Assembly (NCBI RefSeq): GCF_900603025.1
Contig: NZ_LR026975.1
Span: 434,001 to 498,000 of the forward strand
Length of the DNA stretch: 64,000 nt
Origin: Mycolicibacterium hassiacum DSM 44199
GTDB lineage: Bacteria; Actinomycetota; Actinomycetes; Mycobacteriales; Mycobacteriaceae
Direction of reading: 5' to 3'
Shown here: in pieces, positions 1-9,253 of the stretch
Layout: every line of letters begins with the position of its first letter
Numbering within the stretch: position 1 is the first letter of the stretch
Program-made: the position numbers and the translations under genes
Notes under the pieces: generated by a model
Told to the model about the DNA's origin: nothing
The model's database searches: none
What the model saw: only the letters and a program-made list of their open reading frames with translations

Positions 1-330
1 CTGGATCCGCTGTTCGGAAACCTGCGCGGTGACGTCGACGCGATCCTCGACCACGCCCGCGCCCATGCCCGCGCGGTGCTGGAAGAGGCCAAAGCGGAGC
101 TGCCGCAGGGCTTCCCGGTGTCTGCGACGGTCGTCGACGGACCGACCGTGGAGGAGGCCGTGGCCAAGCTGGACTGGCGGGACGGGGATCTGATCATGGT
201 CGGGTCCAGTCGACTGGGGGCTCCGCGGCGGCTGTTCCTCGGGTCGACGGCGGCGAAGATGCTGCGGGTGCTCAAGGTGCCGATGGTGGTGGTGCCGCGC
301 GACCAACTCCACGTCACCGACCTGCCGTAG
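1..330 (+). CDS. Universal stress protein, C-terminal part (start lies outside window)
   Basis: The reading frame is open from the first base, so the N-terminus is missing. The last 109 residues match the end of a UspA-type domain: an acidic segment with DGDLIMVGSSRLG, then the ATP-binding glycine signature region GSTAAKMLRVLKVPMVVVPR, the classical G-x(9)-G-S/T arrangement of ATP-binding Usp proteins. Usp proteins bind ATP or other nucleotides in the cytoplasm and are induced by stress; the substrate is not predictable. It is followed by about 200 bp without a gene. Family call is firm, specific role unknown. Confidence 0.85.
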   Translation: MDPLFGNLRGDVDAILDHARAHARAVLEEAKAELPQGFPVSATVVDGPTVEEAVAKLDWRDGDLIMVGSSRLGAPRRLFLGSTAAKMLRVLKVPMVVVPRDQLHVTDLP

Positions 331-2205
331 GGGCCGACGCCGCCACGTCGGGCGACGAAAAGTTTTGCACCCCCGAATGTTTACTGGCGCGACAATTTTC
401 CCAGGTGAGCCGCGGTGAACTGTTTTTTGCGTTCGCGACGACCGGGTGCCGGCAACGCTTGACGTCCGAGGTGTCGAACGTTAGATCCTTGCATTCAAGG
501 TCGGCACTTCACCACGTGGGGGGATTGACGTGCAGGGGTCCGTCGCGATTACCCAGCGCCGTAGGGGACGGCATCGTCGGGACGATCGTCGCAAGCTCAG
601 GAAGGTTGGCAAGCTGGCGCTCATGGGCGCCAGCACGGCGACGGCGGCGTCCATTGCGCTGACGCCGGCCGTCGCCGAAGCGGCCACCATCCAGACACTC
701 ACCGTCGGGCTGCCGCTGGGGATCACGATTCCCAACACGACCGCGTTGCCGACGGATCCGCAGGCCATCAACAACGCGCTGGTCGCCATCCACGACCCCG
801 AACCGATCGTCATCAGCGTGCCCAACCCGGCGTGGTTGTGGCCGCAGTGGTGGAACAACCCAGTGGCGCTCGCCAACGGCACCAGCTACCTGACCGACGC
901 CAATGTGATCGCTTACGGTCAGGGAGCTTTCGCGACCGCCCAGGCGTACCGGGCGATGTTGGAGAGCGCCGACGGCGCCACCCGGCCGGGCTACGACCCG
1001 GTGCAGGGCGCCGGCCCGCGGCTGAACGATCCGGCGGAACTCGAGATCGTCCGCCGACACCAAACGAAGGTGTACCGCCGGCGTTCTACGTGACAAACCC
1101 GGGATTCCTCGTCGACGAGGAGCTCGTGGGGCTGGTGCTGCTGCGAAATCCCTCCCGCCCCAACGGGGGTCTGTACACCCGGTTACCGGTGGTGGTCGGG
1201 GCGCTGTTCGGTGTGCCGCCGGATCAGCTCGCCACCCCGCAGCGCAAGGACTTCACCGTCGACGGTCGCGCCTACCACTTGGTGATCACCGATTTCACCT
1301 GGGCGTACGACCTGTTCTCCGACGCTCCGGTGACCGCGAACCCGCTGGCGTGGGCCAATTCGCTCGCCTCGGCGATCTTCTTGACCAACCTGATCAACCC
1401 GGCGGAACTGCCGGAGTTGACGGGCAACACCGGCCCGGACGGCACGATCTACGCCACCATCGCGCCGCCCGGCGATCAGATGCCGCTGCTGGCGCGCCGA
1501 TCCGTCTTCCCACCGACCTGCTGGGTCTGCTTGTCGGCCAACCGATTCCGAATCCAGTGGTGACGGCGCTCAATCCACTGGTGCAGCTGCTGGTCAACAC
1601 CGCCTACCCGGACTGGGTGCGCAACCCGGACGGCACCTACACCCGGACCTACGCCCGTCCCGACGAGTTGATCCCGTTCGGCACCCCGACGATGACGATG
1701 CGGGACTGGCTCTACCTGCCGGGTGACAGCATCGTGCTGCTCGGTCTCGGGCTCGGGGCGGCCACCACCGAAACGCTGCAGCTCGGATACTCCCTGCTGA
1801 CAACGCTTTTCAACCAGCCGGTCGACCCGAACGTGATGCAGGCGCTGGCCGTGCCGGGCACCCTCATCACCGACGTCGGCCGGGCCGTCGGCGATACGGT
1901 GACCGCTGCGCTCACCGGCATCGTCGGACCGCTGGTTCCGGACGTGTATCCGCCCGATCTCGTTGCGCCGCTGCGCTAACCTCGGGACGCAATTGCTGGG
2001 GGCTCTGCCGGCCGGGCCGACCGCGCTGTCGCGGAGTCCGCTGGTGGACGCGCTGTATCTGTCCAACCTGGACCAGATCGGCATTGTCCGGGTGATCAAC
2101 CAGACGATCACCGGCATCCTCTCCGGCGCCCCGATCATCGGTCCCGGCGGCTGGCTGATCGGCAACGGTCTGGACGCCGATCCGAACTGCACCGGCGCGG
2201 CGTGC

Positions 2206-2775
2206 AACGGCGGCAACGGCGGTCTGTTGTTCGGCAATGGCGGCAACGGCGCCAACGGTGGTCGCGGCGGCAACGCCGGCCTGATCGGCAACGGTGGCCG
2301 CGGCGGGGACGGACTGCTGCCGGGTGCCAACGGCGGCGACGGCGGGGAGGGTGGCCTCGGCGGCGCGGGCGGCGGTGTGGCCGGCCCCGGCGGAACCGGT
2401 GGCGCCGGTGGCCGAGCCGAGGCGTCGTCGGGGATCGCCACCGGTGGCCAAGGGGGCCGCGGCGGTAACGGCATGGCCCCCGGCGCCGCCGGCGGCGACG
2501 GCGGCAAGGGTGGCACCGCGATCGCCGGCCAGTCCATCTTCGGGAACGGCACCGCTCGCGGCGGCAACGGCGGAAACGGTGGCGACGGCGCTCCCGGCGC
2601 CGCGGGGCAGAACGGCGCCCCGGGCGGCAAGGGCGGCGGCAATGGCGGAAGCGGCGGCCTGCTCGCCGGAAACGGCGGATCCGGCGGAGCGGGCGGATCC
2701 GGCGGCAAGGGCGGTGACGGCGACAAGGGCGGCAACGCCGGGAACGGCGGTGACGGCGGCGATGCCGGGGGCAGT
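2206..2775 (+). repeat. PGRS-like Gly-Gly-Asn coding repeat
   Basis: Imperfect reiteration of codons for Gly-Gly-Asn and Gly-Gly-X (for example GGNGGLLFGNGGNGANGG and GLIGNGGRGGDG), the pattern of the PGRS domains of mycobacterial PE_PGRS proteins. Here it sits behind a signal peptide and a unique domain and not behind a PE domain. The repeat produces long spurious open frames on both strands. Confidence 0.8.
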
Positions 2776-2808
2776 ACCACCAGCGACCGGAAACACCCGG
2801 GCCGCGGC

Positions 2809-2997
2809 GGACAGCCCGGTAAGCCCGGTGCCGGTGGTAAGGGCGGCTCCGGTGGGGTGGGCGGGGCCGGTGGCTCCGGCGGGGCCCGCGGGTTCGCCGG
2901 GTCCAAGGGGTCGACGGGATCGACGGGGTCGGCCGGCCAGAACGGTTCCGACGGCAGCCCCGGCGACCCCGGGAAGGCCGGTGAGGACGGCAAGAAG
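2809..2997 (+). repeat. Collagen-like Gly-X-Y run (21 triplets)
   Basis: From GQP GKP to GED GKK every third codon is glycine without interruption, 21 triplets, with Pro, Lys, Ser, Asp and Glu at X and Y. This differs from the preceding Gly-Gly-Asn repeat and resembles bacterial collagen-like sequences. It ends one codon before the stop at 3001-3003. Confidence 0.75.
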
Positions 2998-3022
2998 ATC
3001 TGAGCCGCCCGCCCCGACTGTT

Positions 3023-3044
3023 TCGAACATCAGTTCGATACACT
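3023..3044 (+). promoter_or_regulatory. LexA (SOS) box and -10 of dnaE2
   Basis: TCGAACATCAGTTCGA at 3023-3038 is a perfect match to the mycobacterial SOS box TCGAAC-N4-GTTCGA. A TANNNT -10 (TACACT, 3039-3044) abuts it, and the GTG start of dnaE2 lies seven bases further. LexA bound here would cover the promoter, so dnaE2 should be repressed until DNA damage; the spacing predicts a leaderless mRNA. Confidence 0.93.
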
Positions 3045-3051
3045 GGGTGCC

Positions 3052-6000
3052 GTGGGCTGGCACACCGGACCGCCGAGCTGGGCCGAGATGCAGCGGGTGC
3101 TCACCGGCAAACCCCGCCGCGCCGGTGCCGGCTGGCCGATCGACGAGCAGATCGGCGACGGCGGCGACAGCCCGGCCTGGTCGCGCAAGCGCGGGGCCTA
3201 CCAGCCCGCCGACGTCGATCGGCCCGCCTCCGCGGTCCCGTACGCCGAGCTGCACGCGCATTCGGCGTACAGCTTCCTCGACGGCGCCAGCACCCCGGAG
3301 GAGCTGGTCGAGGAGGCGGTGCGCCTGGGGCTGCGGGCGATCGCGCTGACCGACCACGACGGCCTCTACGGGGTGGTGCGGTTCGCCGAGGCCGCCAGGG
3401 AACTGCAGATGGCGACGGTGTTCGGCGCCGAACTGTCGCTGGGCGGCGGCGACCGCACCACCGACCCCGACCCGCCCGGGCCGCATCTGCTGGTGCTGGC
3501 GCGCGGCCCGGAGGGCTATCGGCGGCTGTCGCGCGAACTGGCCAAGGCGCATCTGGCCGGCGGCGAGAAGGGCAAACTGCGCTACGACTACGACGCGCTG
3601 ACCGAGGCGGCCGGCGGACACTGGCACATCCTGACCGGATGCCGTAAAGGGCATGTCCGCCAAGCGCTTTCCAGCGGCGGTCCGGAGGCGGCGGCCGAAG
3701 CGCTGGCCGATCTGGTGGACCGGTTCGGCGCCGACCGGGTCAGCATCGAGCTCACCCACCACGGCCAGCCCTGCGACGACGAACGCAACGCGGCGCTGGC
3801 CGCGCTGGCGCCCCGGTTCGGGGTCGGTGTGGTGGCGACCACCGGCGCGCACTTCGCCGAACCGTCCCGCGCCCGGCTGGCCATGGCGATGGGGGCGATC
3901 CGGGCCCGCCACTCACTCGATGAAGTGGCCGGTTACCTTGCCCCGCTGGGTGGTTCGCACCTGCGGTCGGGGGAGGAGATGGCCCGGCTGTTCGCGCACT
4001 TCCCGCAGGCGGTGCCGGCTGCGGCCGAGCTGGGGGAGCAGTGCGCGTTCGAGCTGGCGCTGATCGCCCCGCAGCTGCCGCCGTTCGACGTCCCGCCCGG
4101 CCACACCGAGAACAGCTGGCTGCGGCATCTGGTGATGGCCGGGGCGCGGGAGCGCTACGGCCCGCCGGAGCGCGCGCCGCGGGCCTACGCCCAGCTCGAG
4201 CACGAGCTGAGGATCATCGAGCAGCTGAACTTCCCGGGCTACTTCCTGGTGGTGCACGACATCACCCGGTTCTGCAAGGAGAACGACATCCTGGCCCAGG
4301 GCCGGGGGTCGGCGGCGAACTCGGCGGTGTGCTACGCGCTCGGGGTCACCAATGTGGATCCGGTCGCCAACGACCTGCTGTTCGAACGGTTCCTGTCCCC
4401 GGAGCGCGACGGCCCGCCGGACATCGACATCGACATCGAATCCGACCAGCGGGAGAAGGTGATCCAGTACGTCTACGACCGCTACGGGCGCGACTACGCC
4501 GCCCAGGTCGCCAACGTCATCACCTACCGCAGCCGAAGTGCGGTCCGCGACATGGCCCGCGCGCTGGGTTACTCCCAGGGCCAGCAGGACGCCTGGAGCA
4601 AACAACTGAGTCACTGGGGGAACCTGAACGACGCCGTCGACGTCGAGGGCATCCCCGAGCAGGTGGTGGACCTGGCCGCCCAGATCACCAACTTGCCAAG
4701 ACATCTGGGTATCCACTCGGGCGGGATGGTGATCTGCGACCGGCCGATCGCCGATGTGTGCCCGGTGGAGTGGGCGCGCATGCCCGGCCGCAGCGTGCTG
4801 CAGTGGGACAAAGACGACTGCGCGGCAATCGGTCTGGTGAAGTTCGATCTGCTGGGTCTGGGCATGCTTTCGGCCCTGCACTACTGCATCGACCTGGTGC
4901 GCGAGCACAAGGGCATCGAGGTCGACCTGGCCAAGCTCGACCTGTCCGAGCCCGCGGTGTACGAGATGCTGCAGCGTGCCGACTCGGTCGGGGTGTTCCA
5001 GGTCGAGTCACGCGCCCAGATGGCGACCCTGCCCCGGCTGAAACCGCGGGTGTTCTACGACCTGGTGGTGGAGGTCGCGCTGATCCGGCCCGGCCCGATC
5101 CAGGGCGGGTCGGTGCACCCCTACATCAAACGCCGCAACGGGGAGGAGCCCGTCACCTACGAACACCCGTCGATGGAGCCCGCGCTGCGGAAGACGCTGG
5201 GGGTTCCGCTGTTCCAGGAACAGCTCATGCAACTCGCGGTGGACTGCGCGGGCTTCTCCGCCGCCGAGGCCGATCAGTTGCGCCGGGCCATGGGGTCCAA
5301 ACGCTCCACCGAGAAGATGCGCCGGCTGCGCGGCCGGTTCTACGAGGGCATGCGCAAGCGGCACGGCATCACCGGCGAGGTCGCCGACCGCATCTACGAA
5401 AAGCTCGAGGCCTTCGCCAACTTCGGTTTCCCGGAAAGCCATTCGCTGAGCTTCGCCTCGCTGGTGTTCTACTCGGCCTGGTTCAAGCTGCACCATCCGG
5501 CGGCGTTCTGCGCCGCGCTGCTGCGTGCCCAGCCGATGGGGTTCTACTCGCCGCAGACGCTGGTGGCCGACGCCCGCCGCCACGGGGTCGTCGTGCACGG
5601 CCCGGATGTCAACGCCAGCCTCGCGCACGCCACCCTGGAGAACGCCGGCACCGAGGTGCGGCTGGGTCTGGGCAGCGTCCGCCATATCGGCACCGAACTG
5701 GCCGAGCGGATCGTCGAAGAACGAAAAGCCAACGGCCCCTTCACGTCTCTGCTCGACCTGACCCAGCGGGTCCAGTTGACCGTGCCGCAGACCGAGGCGC
5801 TGGCCACGGCGGGTGCGTTCGGCTGTTTCGGCATCACCCGCCGCGAGGGGCTGTGGGCCGCCGGAGCGTCCGCCACCGAGCGGCCCGACCGATTGCCGGG
5901 CGTGGGCTCGCAGACCTCGATCCCGTCGCTGCCGGGGATGTCCGCACTCGAACTGGCCGCCGCCGACGTGTGGGCCACCGGTATCTCCCCGGACAGCTAC

Positions 6001-6351
6001 CCGACCCAGTTCCTGCGGGCGGACCTCGACGCGCTCGGCGTCATCCCGGCGGCGCGGCTGTTGGAGGTGCCCGACGGCAGCCGGGTGCTGGTGGCCGGGG
6101 CGGTGACCCACCGGCAGCGGCCGGCCACGGCGCAGGGTGTCACGTTCCTCAACCTCGAGGACGAGACCGGGATGGTCAACGTGCTGTGCACCCCCGGGGT
6201 GTGGGCGCGCTACCGCAAACCGGCGCAGACCGCCTCGGCGCTGCTGGTGCGTGGTCAGGTGCAGAACGCCACCGGTGCGGTCACCGTCGTCGCCGACCGG
6301 ATCAGCAAGCTGTCCATGGCCATCGGTGCCAAGAGCCGCGACTTCCGCTGA
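3052..6351 (+). CDS. dnaE2: Error-prone DNA polymerase III alpha subunit DnaE2
   Basis: The protein has 1099 residues, the usual DnaE2 length. It is the C-family polymerase that carries out damage-tolerant, mutagenic synthesis with ImuA' and ImuB. A PHP domain begins at residues 68-71 (HAHS). The polymerase catalytic aspartates lie in PDIDIDIE, residues 456-463. The finger and thumb regions include LGIHSGGMVICDRP and FPESHSLSFA, and an OB-fold segment lies near residues 1000-1060. The GTG start at 3052 is chosen because a -10 hexamer and a perfect LexA box lie directly before it. Induction by DNA damage is expected. The imuA'-imuB genes are not in this window, as is usual in mycobacteria. Confidence 0.97.
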   Translation: MGWHTGPPSWAEMQRVLTGKPRRAGAGWPIDEQIGDGGDSPAWSRKRGAYQPADVDRPASAVPYAELHAHSAYSFLDGASTPEELVEEAVRLGLRAIALTDHDGLYGVVRFAEAARELQMATVFGAELSLGGGDRTTDPDPPGPHLLVLARGPEGYRRLSRELAKAHLAGGEKGKLRYDYDALTEAAGGHWHILTGCRKGHVRQALSSGGPEAAAEALADLVDRFGADRVSIELTHHGQPCDDERNAALAALAPRFGVGVVATTGAHFAEPSRARLAMAMGAIRARHSLDEVAGYLAPLGGSHLRSGEEMARLFAHFPQAVPAAAELGEQCAFELALIAPQLPPFDVPPGHTENSWLRHLVMAGARERYGPPERAPRAYAQLEHELRIIEQLNFPGYFLVVHDITRFCKENDILAQGRGSAANSAVCYALGVTNVDPVANDLLFERFLSPERDGPPDIDIDIESDQREKVIQYVYDRYGRDYAAQVANVITYRSRSAVRDMARALGYSQGQQDAWSKQLSHWGNLNDAVDVEGIPEQVVDLAAQITNLPRHLGIHSGGMVICDRPIADVCPVEWARMPGRSVLQWDKDDCAAIGLVKFDLLGLGMLSALHYCIDLVREHKGIEVDLAKLDLSEPAVYEMLQRADSVGVFQVESRAQMATLPRLKPRVFYDLVVEVALIRPGPIQGGSVHPYIKRRNGEEPVTYEHPSMEPALRKTLGVPLFQEQLMQLAVDCAGFSAAEADQLRRAMGSKRSTEKMRRLRGRFYEGMRKRHGITGEVADRIYEKLEAFANFGFPESHSLSFASLVFYSAWFKLHHPAAFCAALLRAQPMGFYSPQTLVADARRHGVVVHGPDVNASLAHATLENAGTEVRLGLGSVRHIGTELAERIVEERKANGPFTSLLDLTQRVQLTVPQTEALATAGAFGCFGITRREGLWAAGASATERPDRLPGVGSQTSIPSLPGMSALELAAADVWATGISPDSYPTQFLRADLDALGVIPAARLLEVPDGSRVLVAGAVTHRQRPATAQGVTFLNLEDETGMVNVLCTPGVWARYRKPAQTASALLVRGQVQNATGAVTVVADRISKLSMAIGAKSRDFR

Positions 6352-6528
6352 TCGGGCCCACGAGAACGCCACCATGGCAAGCGGGCAGCGCCTGCGGAGG
6401 CGGTGCCGCCACGGGTGGTGCGCCGGCGGAGCGGGCGGGATTTCACTCCCGGCGACAGCAAATTCGCTGTGCGCGAGAAGGTTTGGCCCCGGCGAGCGCG
6501 TTGAGCATTGTCCACTAGAGTCTTGCTG

Positions 6529-7311
6529 GTGCCTGTTGTGGACATGGTGTTGATCGCTCTGGCGGGTATCGGGGCGGGGGCGATCAACGCGTTGGTCGGT
6601 TCCGGCACGCTGGTCACGTTTCCCACGTTGGTGGCGCTGGGGGTGGCGCCGGTGACCGCGACGATGTCCAACGCGGTGGGACTGGTGGCCGGTGGGGTGT
6701 CGGCGACCTGGGGTTACCGGCGGGAGTTGGCGGGGCAGGGGCGGCGGCTGGCCTGGCAGGTTCCGGCGTCGCTGGCCGGTGCGCTGCTGGGGGCGTGGCT
6801 GCTGTTGCATCTGCCGGAGCGGGTCTTCGAGCAGGTGGTGCCGGTGCTGCTGGTCGCGGCGCTGGTGCTGGTCGTGGTGGGGCCGCGGATTCAGGCCTGG
6901 GTGCGGCGCCGGGCCGAGCAGGCCGGCCGGGCGGCCGACGGGTTGTCGGCGGGGCGGCTGGCCGCGCTGGTGGTGGCGACGTTCGCGATCGGGGTCTACG
7001 GCGGGTATTTCACCGCGGCGCAGGGGATCATGCTGCTGGCGGCGATGGGGGCGTTGCTGCCGGAGGGCATTCAGCGGATGAACGCCGCGAAGAACCTGTT
7101 GGCGCTGGTGGTCAACGTCGTCGCGGCGCTGGCGTATGTGACGGTGGCCTTCGACCGGATCAACTGGGCCGCGGCCGCGCTGATCGCGGCCGGGTCGCTG
7201 GTCGGCGGTTATCTGGGGGCGCACTACGGCCGGCGGCTGCCGCCGGCCGCCCTGCGCGCGGTCATCGTCGCCGTCGGCCTCATCGGCCTGTACCGGCTCC
7301 TGACCGTCTGA
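6529..7311 (+). CDS. TauE/SafE-family membrane transporter
   Basis: The protein has 260 residues with about seven to eight hydrophobic helices. It opens with GIGAGAINALVGSGTLVTFPTL, the glycine-rich first repeat of TauE/SafE (DUF81) permeases, and a second repeat follows at YGGYFTAAQGIMLLAAMG. Members export sulfite, sulfoacetate or other small organic anions; the substrate here is unknown. The GTG at 6529 is preferred because TAGAGT at 6516-6521 is a -10 seven bases upstream, which fits a leaderless mRNA; TTG 6508 and ATG 6544 are alternatives in the same frame. Confidence 0.88.
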   Translation: MPVVDMVLIALAGIGAGAINALVGSGTLVTFPTLVALGVAPVTATMSNAVGLVAGGVSATWGYRRELAGQGRRLAWQVPASLAGALLGAWLLLHLPERVFEQVVPVLLVAALVLVVVGPRIQAWVRRRAEQAGRAADGLSAGRLAALVVATFAIGVYGGYFTAAQGIMLLAAMGALLPEGIQRMNAAKNLLALVVNVVAALAYVTVAFDRINWAAAALIAAGSLVGGYLGAHYGRRLPPAALRAVIVAVGLIGLYRLLTV

Positions 7312-7351
7312 GCATTCCGGCCGATGCCGGGGACGAATGTAGTCTCGCGGC

Positions 7352-7999
7352 ATGACCCTCGACCTGACTGTCGACGAACTGCTGACCACGACCCGTTCGG
7401 TGCGCAAGCGGCTGGACCTGGAGCGCCCGGTGCCCCGTGAGGTGCTGCTGGAGTGTCTGGATCTGGCGCTGCAGGCGCCCACCGGCTCCAACGCGCAGGG
7501 TTGGCAGTGGGTCTTCGTGCAGGATCCGGAGAAGAAGAAGGCGCTCGCCGACATCTACCGGACCAACTGGACGATGTACCGCAAGATGCCCGAACCCCAG
7601 TACGCCGAGGGCGACGTCCGCGGCGAGCGGCGGCCGTTGGTGCTGTCGTCGGCGGAGTACCTGGCCGAGCACATGCACGAGGTGCCCTGGCTGCTGGTGC
7701 CGTGCCTACAGGGCCGGGTCGACGGCGCCCCGGGCAGCCTCAGCGCCAGCTTCTGGGGTTCGCTGCTGCCGGCGACCTGGAGTTTCATGTTGGCGCTGCG
7801 GTCGCGGGGACTGGGGTCGGCCTACACCACCCTGCACCTGCTCGGCGACGGTGAGAAGCAGGCCGCGGAGATCCTCGGCATCCCGTACGACCAGTACAGC
7901 CAGGGTGGGCTGTTCCCGATCGCCTACACCAAGGGCACCGACTTCCGGCCCGCCAAGCGGCTGCCCGCCGATCAGGTCGCGCACTTCGACCGCTGGTAG
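7352..7999 (+). CDS. Nitroreductase-family flavoprotein
   Basis: The protein has 215 residues. The N-terminal TTRSVRKRLDLERPVP and the APTGSNAQGWQWVFVQD segment are FMN-binding nitroreductase signatures, and a GLGSAYTTLHL stretch lies near residue 155. It probably reduces a nitro- or quinone-type substrate with NAD(P)H. M. tuberculosis has a nitroreductase (Rv3368c) at the equivalent distance from dnaE2, so synteny supports orthology. A -10 TAGTCT at 7340-7345 sits six bases before the ATG, suggesting a leaderless message. It is convergent with trmL. Confidence 0.9.
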   Translation: MTLDLTVDELLTTTRSVRKRLDLERPVPREVLLECLDLALQAPTGSNAQGWQWVFVQDPEKKKALADIYRTNWTMYRKMPEPQYAEGDVRGERRPLVLSSAEYLAEHMHEVPWLLVPCLQGRVDGAPGSLSASFWGSLLPATWSFMLALRSRGLGSAYTTLHLLGDGEKQAAEILGIPYDQYSQGGLFPIAYTKGTDFRPAKRLPADQVAHFDRW

Positions 8000-8040
8000 C
8001 CACCAGCCGCAAAGTCGCTGCGAGGCGGGCGTTCGAGCGG

Positions 8041-8505
8041 TCACACCGCCCCGCGGAAGCCGTGCTGGCGCCAGGCCTCGTACACCGCGACCGCGGCGGC
8101 GTTGGACAGGTTCAGCGACCGCCGGCTGGGCAGCATCGGGATGCGGACCTGCTCGGTGATGTGCGGATCGGCCAGCGTCGGCTCGTCCAGGCCGGTGGGC
8201 TCGGGTCCGAACATCAGCACGTCGCCGGGTCGGTAGCCGATGTCGGCGAACGAACGGCGCGCGTGCGAGGTGAATGCGTACACCCGCTCCGGGGCGATCG
8301 CCTGCCACGCCGCGGCCAGATCGCGGTGCACGGTGACCGACGCCAGGTCGTGGTAGTCCAGCCCGGCGCGGCGCAGTTTGGAGTCGGTCAGTTCGAAGCC
8401 GAGGGGCTCGACCAGATGCAGCTCACATCCGGTGGCTGCGACCATGCGGATCGCGTTGCCGGTATTGGGCGCGATGCGCGGCGAGTAGAACAACACCCTG
8501 AACAC
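8041..8505 (-). CDS. trmL: tRNA (cytidine/uridine-34 2'-O)-methyltransferase, TrmL/SpoU family
   Basis: The protein has 154 residues, the whole length of the minimal SPOUT methyltransferase TrmL. It starts MFRVLFYSPRIAPNTGNAIR (motif 1). Motif 2 is DVLMFGPEPTGL and motif 3 is IPMLPSRRSLNLSNAAAVA, together the knotted SAM site. TrmL methylates the ribose of the wobble base of tRNA-Leu isoacceptors. It matches M. tuberculosis SpoU (Rv3366) by position and type. Start at 8505 gives the canonical N-terminus. It is convergent with the nitroreductase gene. Confidence 0.95.
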   Translation of the reverse strand: MFRVLFYSPRIAPNTGNAIRMVAATGCELHLVEPLGFELTDSKLRRAGLDYHDLASVTVHRDLAAAWQAIAPERVYAFTSHARRSFADIGYRPGDVLMFGPEPTGLDEPTLADPHITEQVRIPMLPSRRSLNLSNAAAVAVYEAWRQHGFRGAV

Positions 8506-8570
8506 CCGGCGATCCCCTTCGGTGCGGAAGTCGTTGCGAGCCTACGCAGGCGAATCTCGGGGTTCGCGGG

Positions 8571-8976
8571 TCAGGCCGCGGCGGCCAGCGACCGGGCGTA
8601 GTTCACCATCTGCTGCGCCGTGAACACCGACTGCGGGCCGGTCGCCGGGATCATCGTCGCGTGGTGAAAGCCCGGACCCTGCACGGTGACCTGGACGTAG
8701 CCGCCCACCCGGCGCTCCTTCATCAACAGAAACAGCAGACCCAGCAGGCAGAACCAGAAGAAGATCAGCGCCAGCACGACCCCGGTGGTGGATATGGACT
8801 CGTGCTGGTAGGTCATATCGGTGACGGTCCACAATATCGGTGACGGTCCACACCGAGCCGCGGATCGGGTGCGTCCCGGCCGGTGTGTGGATCCAGTTCT
8901 GTGAGATGGTGATGTCGCCGATCGCCGCCAGCGGCGGCTCCGGCAGGCCGGTCGGGTACCCGATCATGTCGCTCAT
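8571..8976 (-). pseudogene. Small single-pass membrane protein, frameshifted by a 19-bp tandem duplication
   Basis: The 5' part reads MSDMIGYPTGLPEPPLAAIG... up to GSVWTVTD. The 3' part, in another frame, reads WTVTDMTYQHES..., a strong transmembrane helix (VVLALIFFWFCLLGLLFLLM), then an extracellular or cytosolic tail ending SLAAAA. WTVTD occurs in both frames because a 19-bp unit is duplicated exactly at 8815-8852. Removing one copy restores a 128-residue protein. A TTG at 8834 could start a truncated product containing the helix. I do not recognise the family beyond a conserved mycobacterial-looking membrane protein. Confidence 0.75.
8815..8852. repeat. Exact 19-bp tandem duplication
   Basis: The unit ATATCGGTGACGGTCCACA occupies 8815-8833 and again 8834-8852 with no mismatch. 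Its length is not a multiple of three, so it changes the reading frame of the gene that contains it. Slippage or unequal exchange would produce this; an assembly error is also possible. Confidence 0.95.
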
Positions 8977-9253
8977 CGCCGTGATTCAAGCACGTTGGCG
9001 GTGATCGCACACATCCAGCCTGGACTTCAACGCGAATGCTTTGCTCGCTTACCACATTCGCGGTGTGGCGCGCTGGTGTGAACTCTGTCTGTTCAGTAAG
9101 AATTGTGGATTCACCCGCCCAACGCTGGCATACTCGACCAATTGCCAGGCGTCTTGCGCCCCACCGCGGGCGACGGCCGATCTGCAGGAAGCCTATGAAC
9201 CACGCTCCGAAACCCGAATGCCGACACGCGCTCGACAGCCCAGGCGGACAGCG

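Larger units (their letters stand above)
530..3003 (+). pseudogene. Secreted Gly-rich PGRS-like protein, broken by three frameshifts
   Basis: GTG start at 530. The N-terminus is very basic (RRRGRHRRDDRRKLRK) followed by a hydrophobic stretch ending PAVAEA, a plausible signal peptide. About 470 residues of non-repetitive sequence follow, then a PGRS-type Gly-Gly-Asn repeat and a collagen-like tail. No single frame covers it. Frame changes are needed near 1049-1056 (EIVRR joins TPNEGVPPAFY), near 1490-1497 (MPLLA joins PIRLPTDLLGLL) and near 1970-1978 (PPDLVAPL joins ANLGTQLLGAL, avoiding TAA at 1977). Each is a net one-base change. The protein reads sensibly across each joint, so this is a recently decayed gene or a sequence with indel errors. 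No PE or PPE N-terminal domain is seen. Confidence 0.75.

Noticed and set aside
2206..2775. CRISPR-like regular repeats
   Set aside because: The periodicity is 3 and 9 bases from Gly codons; there are no spacers or palindromic direct repeats.
1476..3912. Long open frames on the minus strand (1476-2993 and 1912-3912)
   Set aside because: They are antisense to the Gly-rich repeat and dnaE2; translations are low-complexity Pro/Arg or Gly/Ala strings with no domain, an effect of high GC codon bias.
5008..7554. 848-codon minus-strand frame
   Set aside because: It runs antisense through dnaE2, the TauE-like gene and part of the nitroreductase; the sequence is Arg/His/Gln-rich noise.
9041..9253. 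N-terminal extension of the conservon kinase
   Set aside because: The frame is open but the translated segment is Cys/Arg-rich with no conservation signature; ATG 9254 gives the normal cytoplasmic tail before helix 1.
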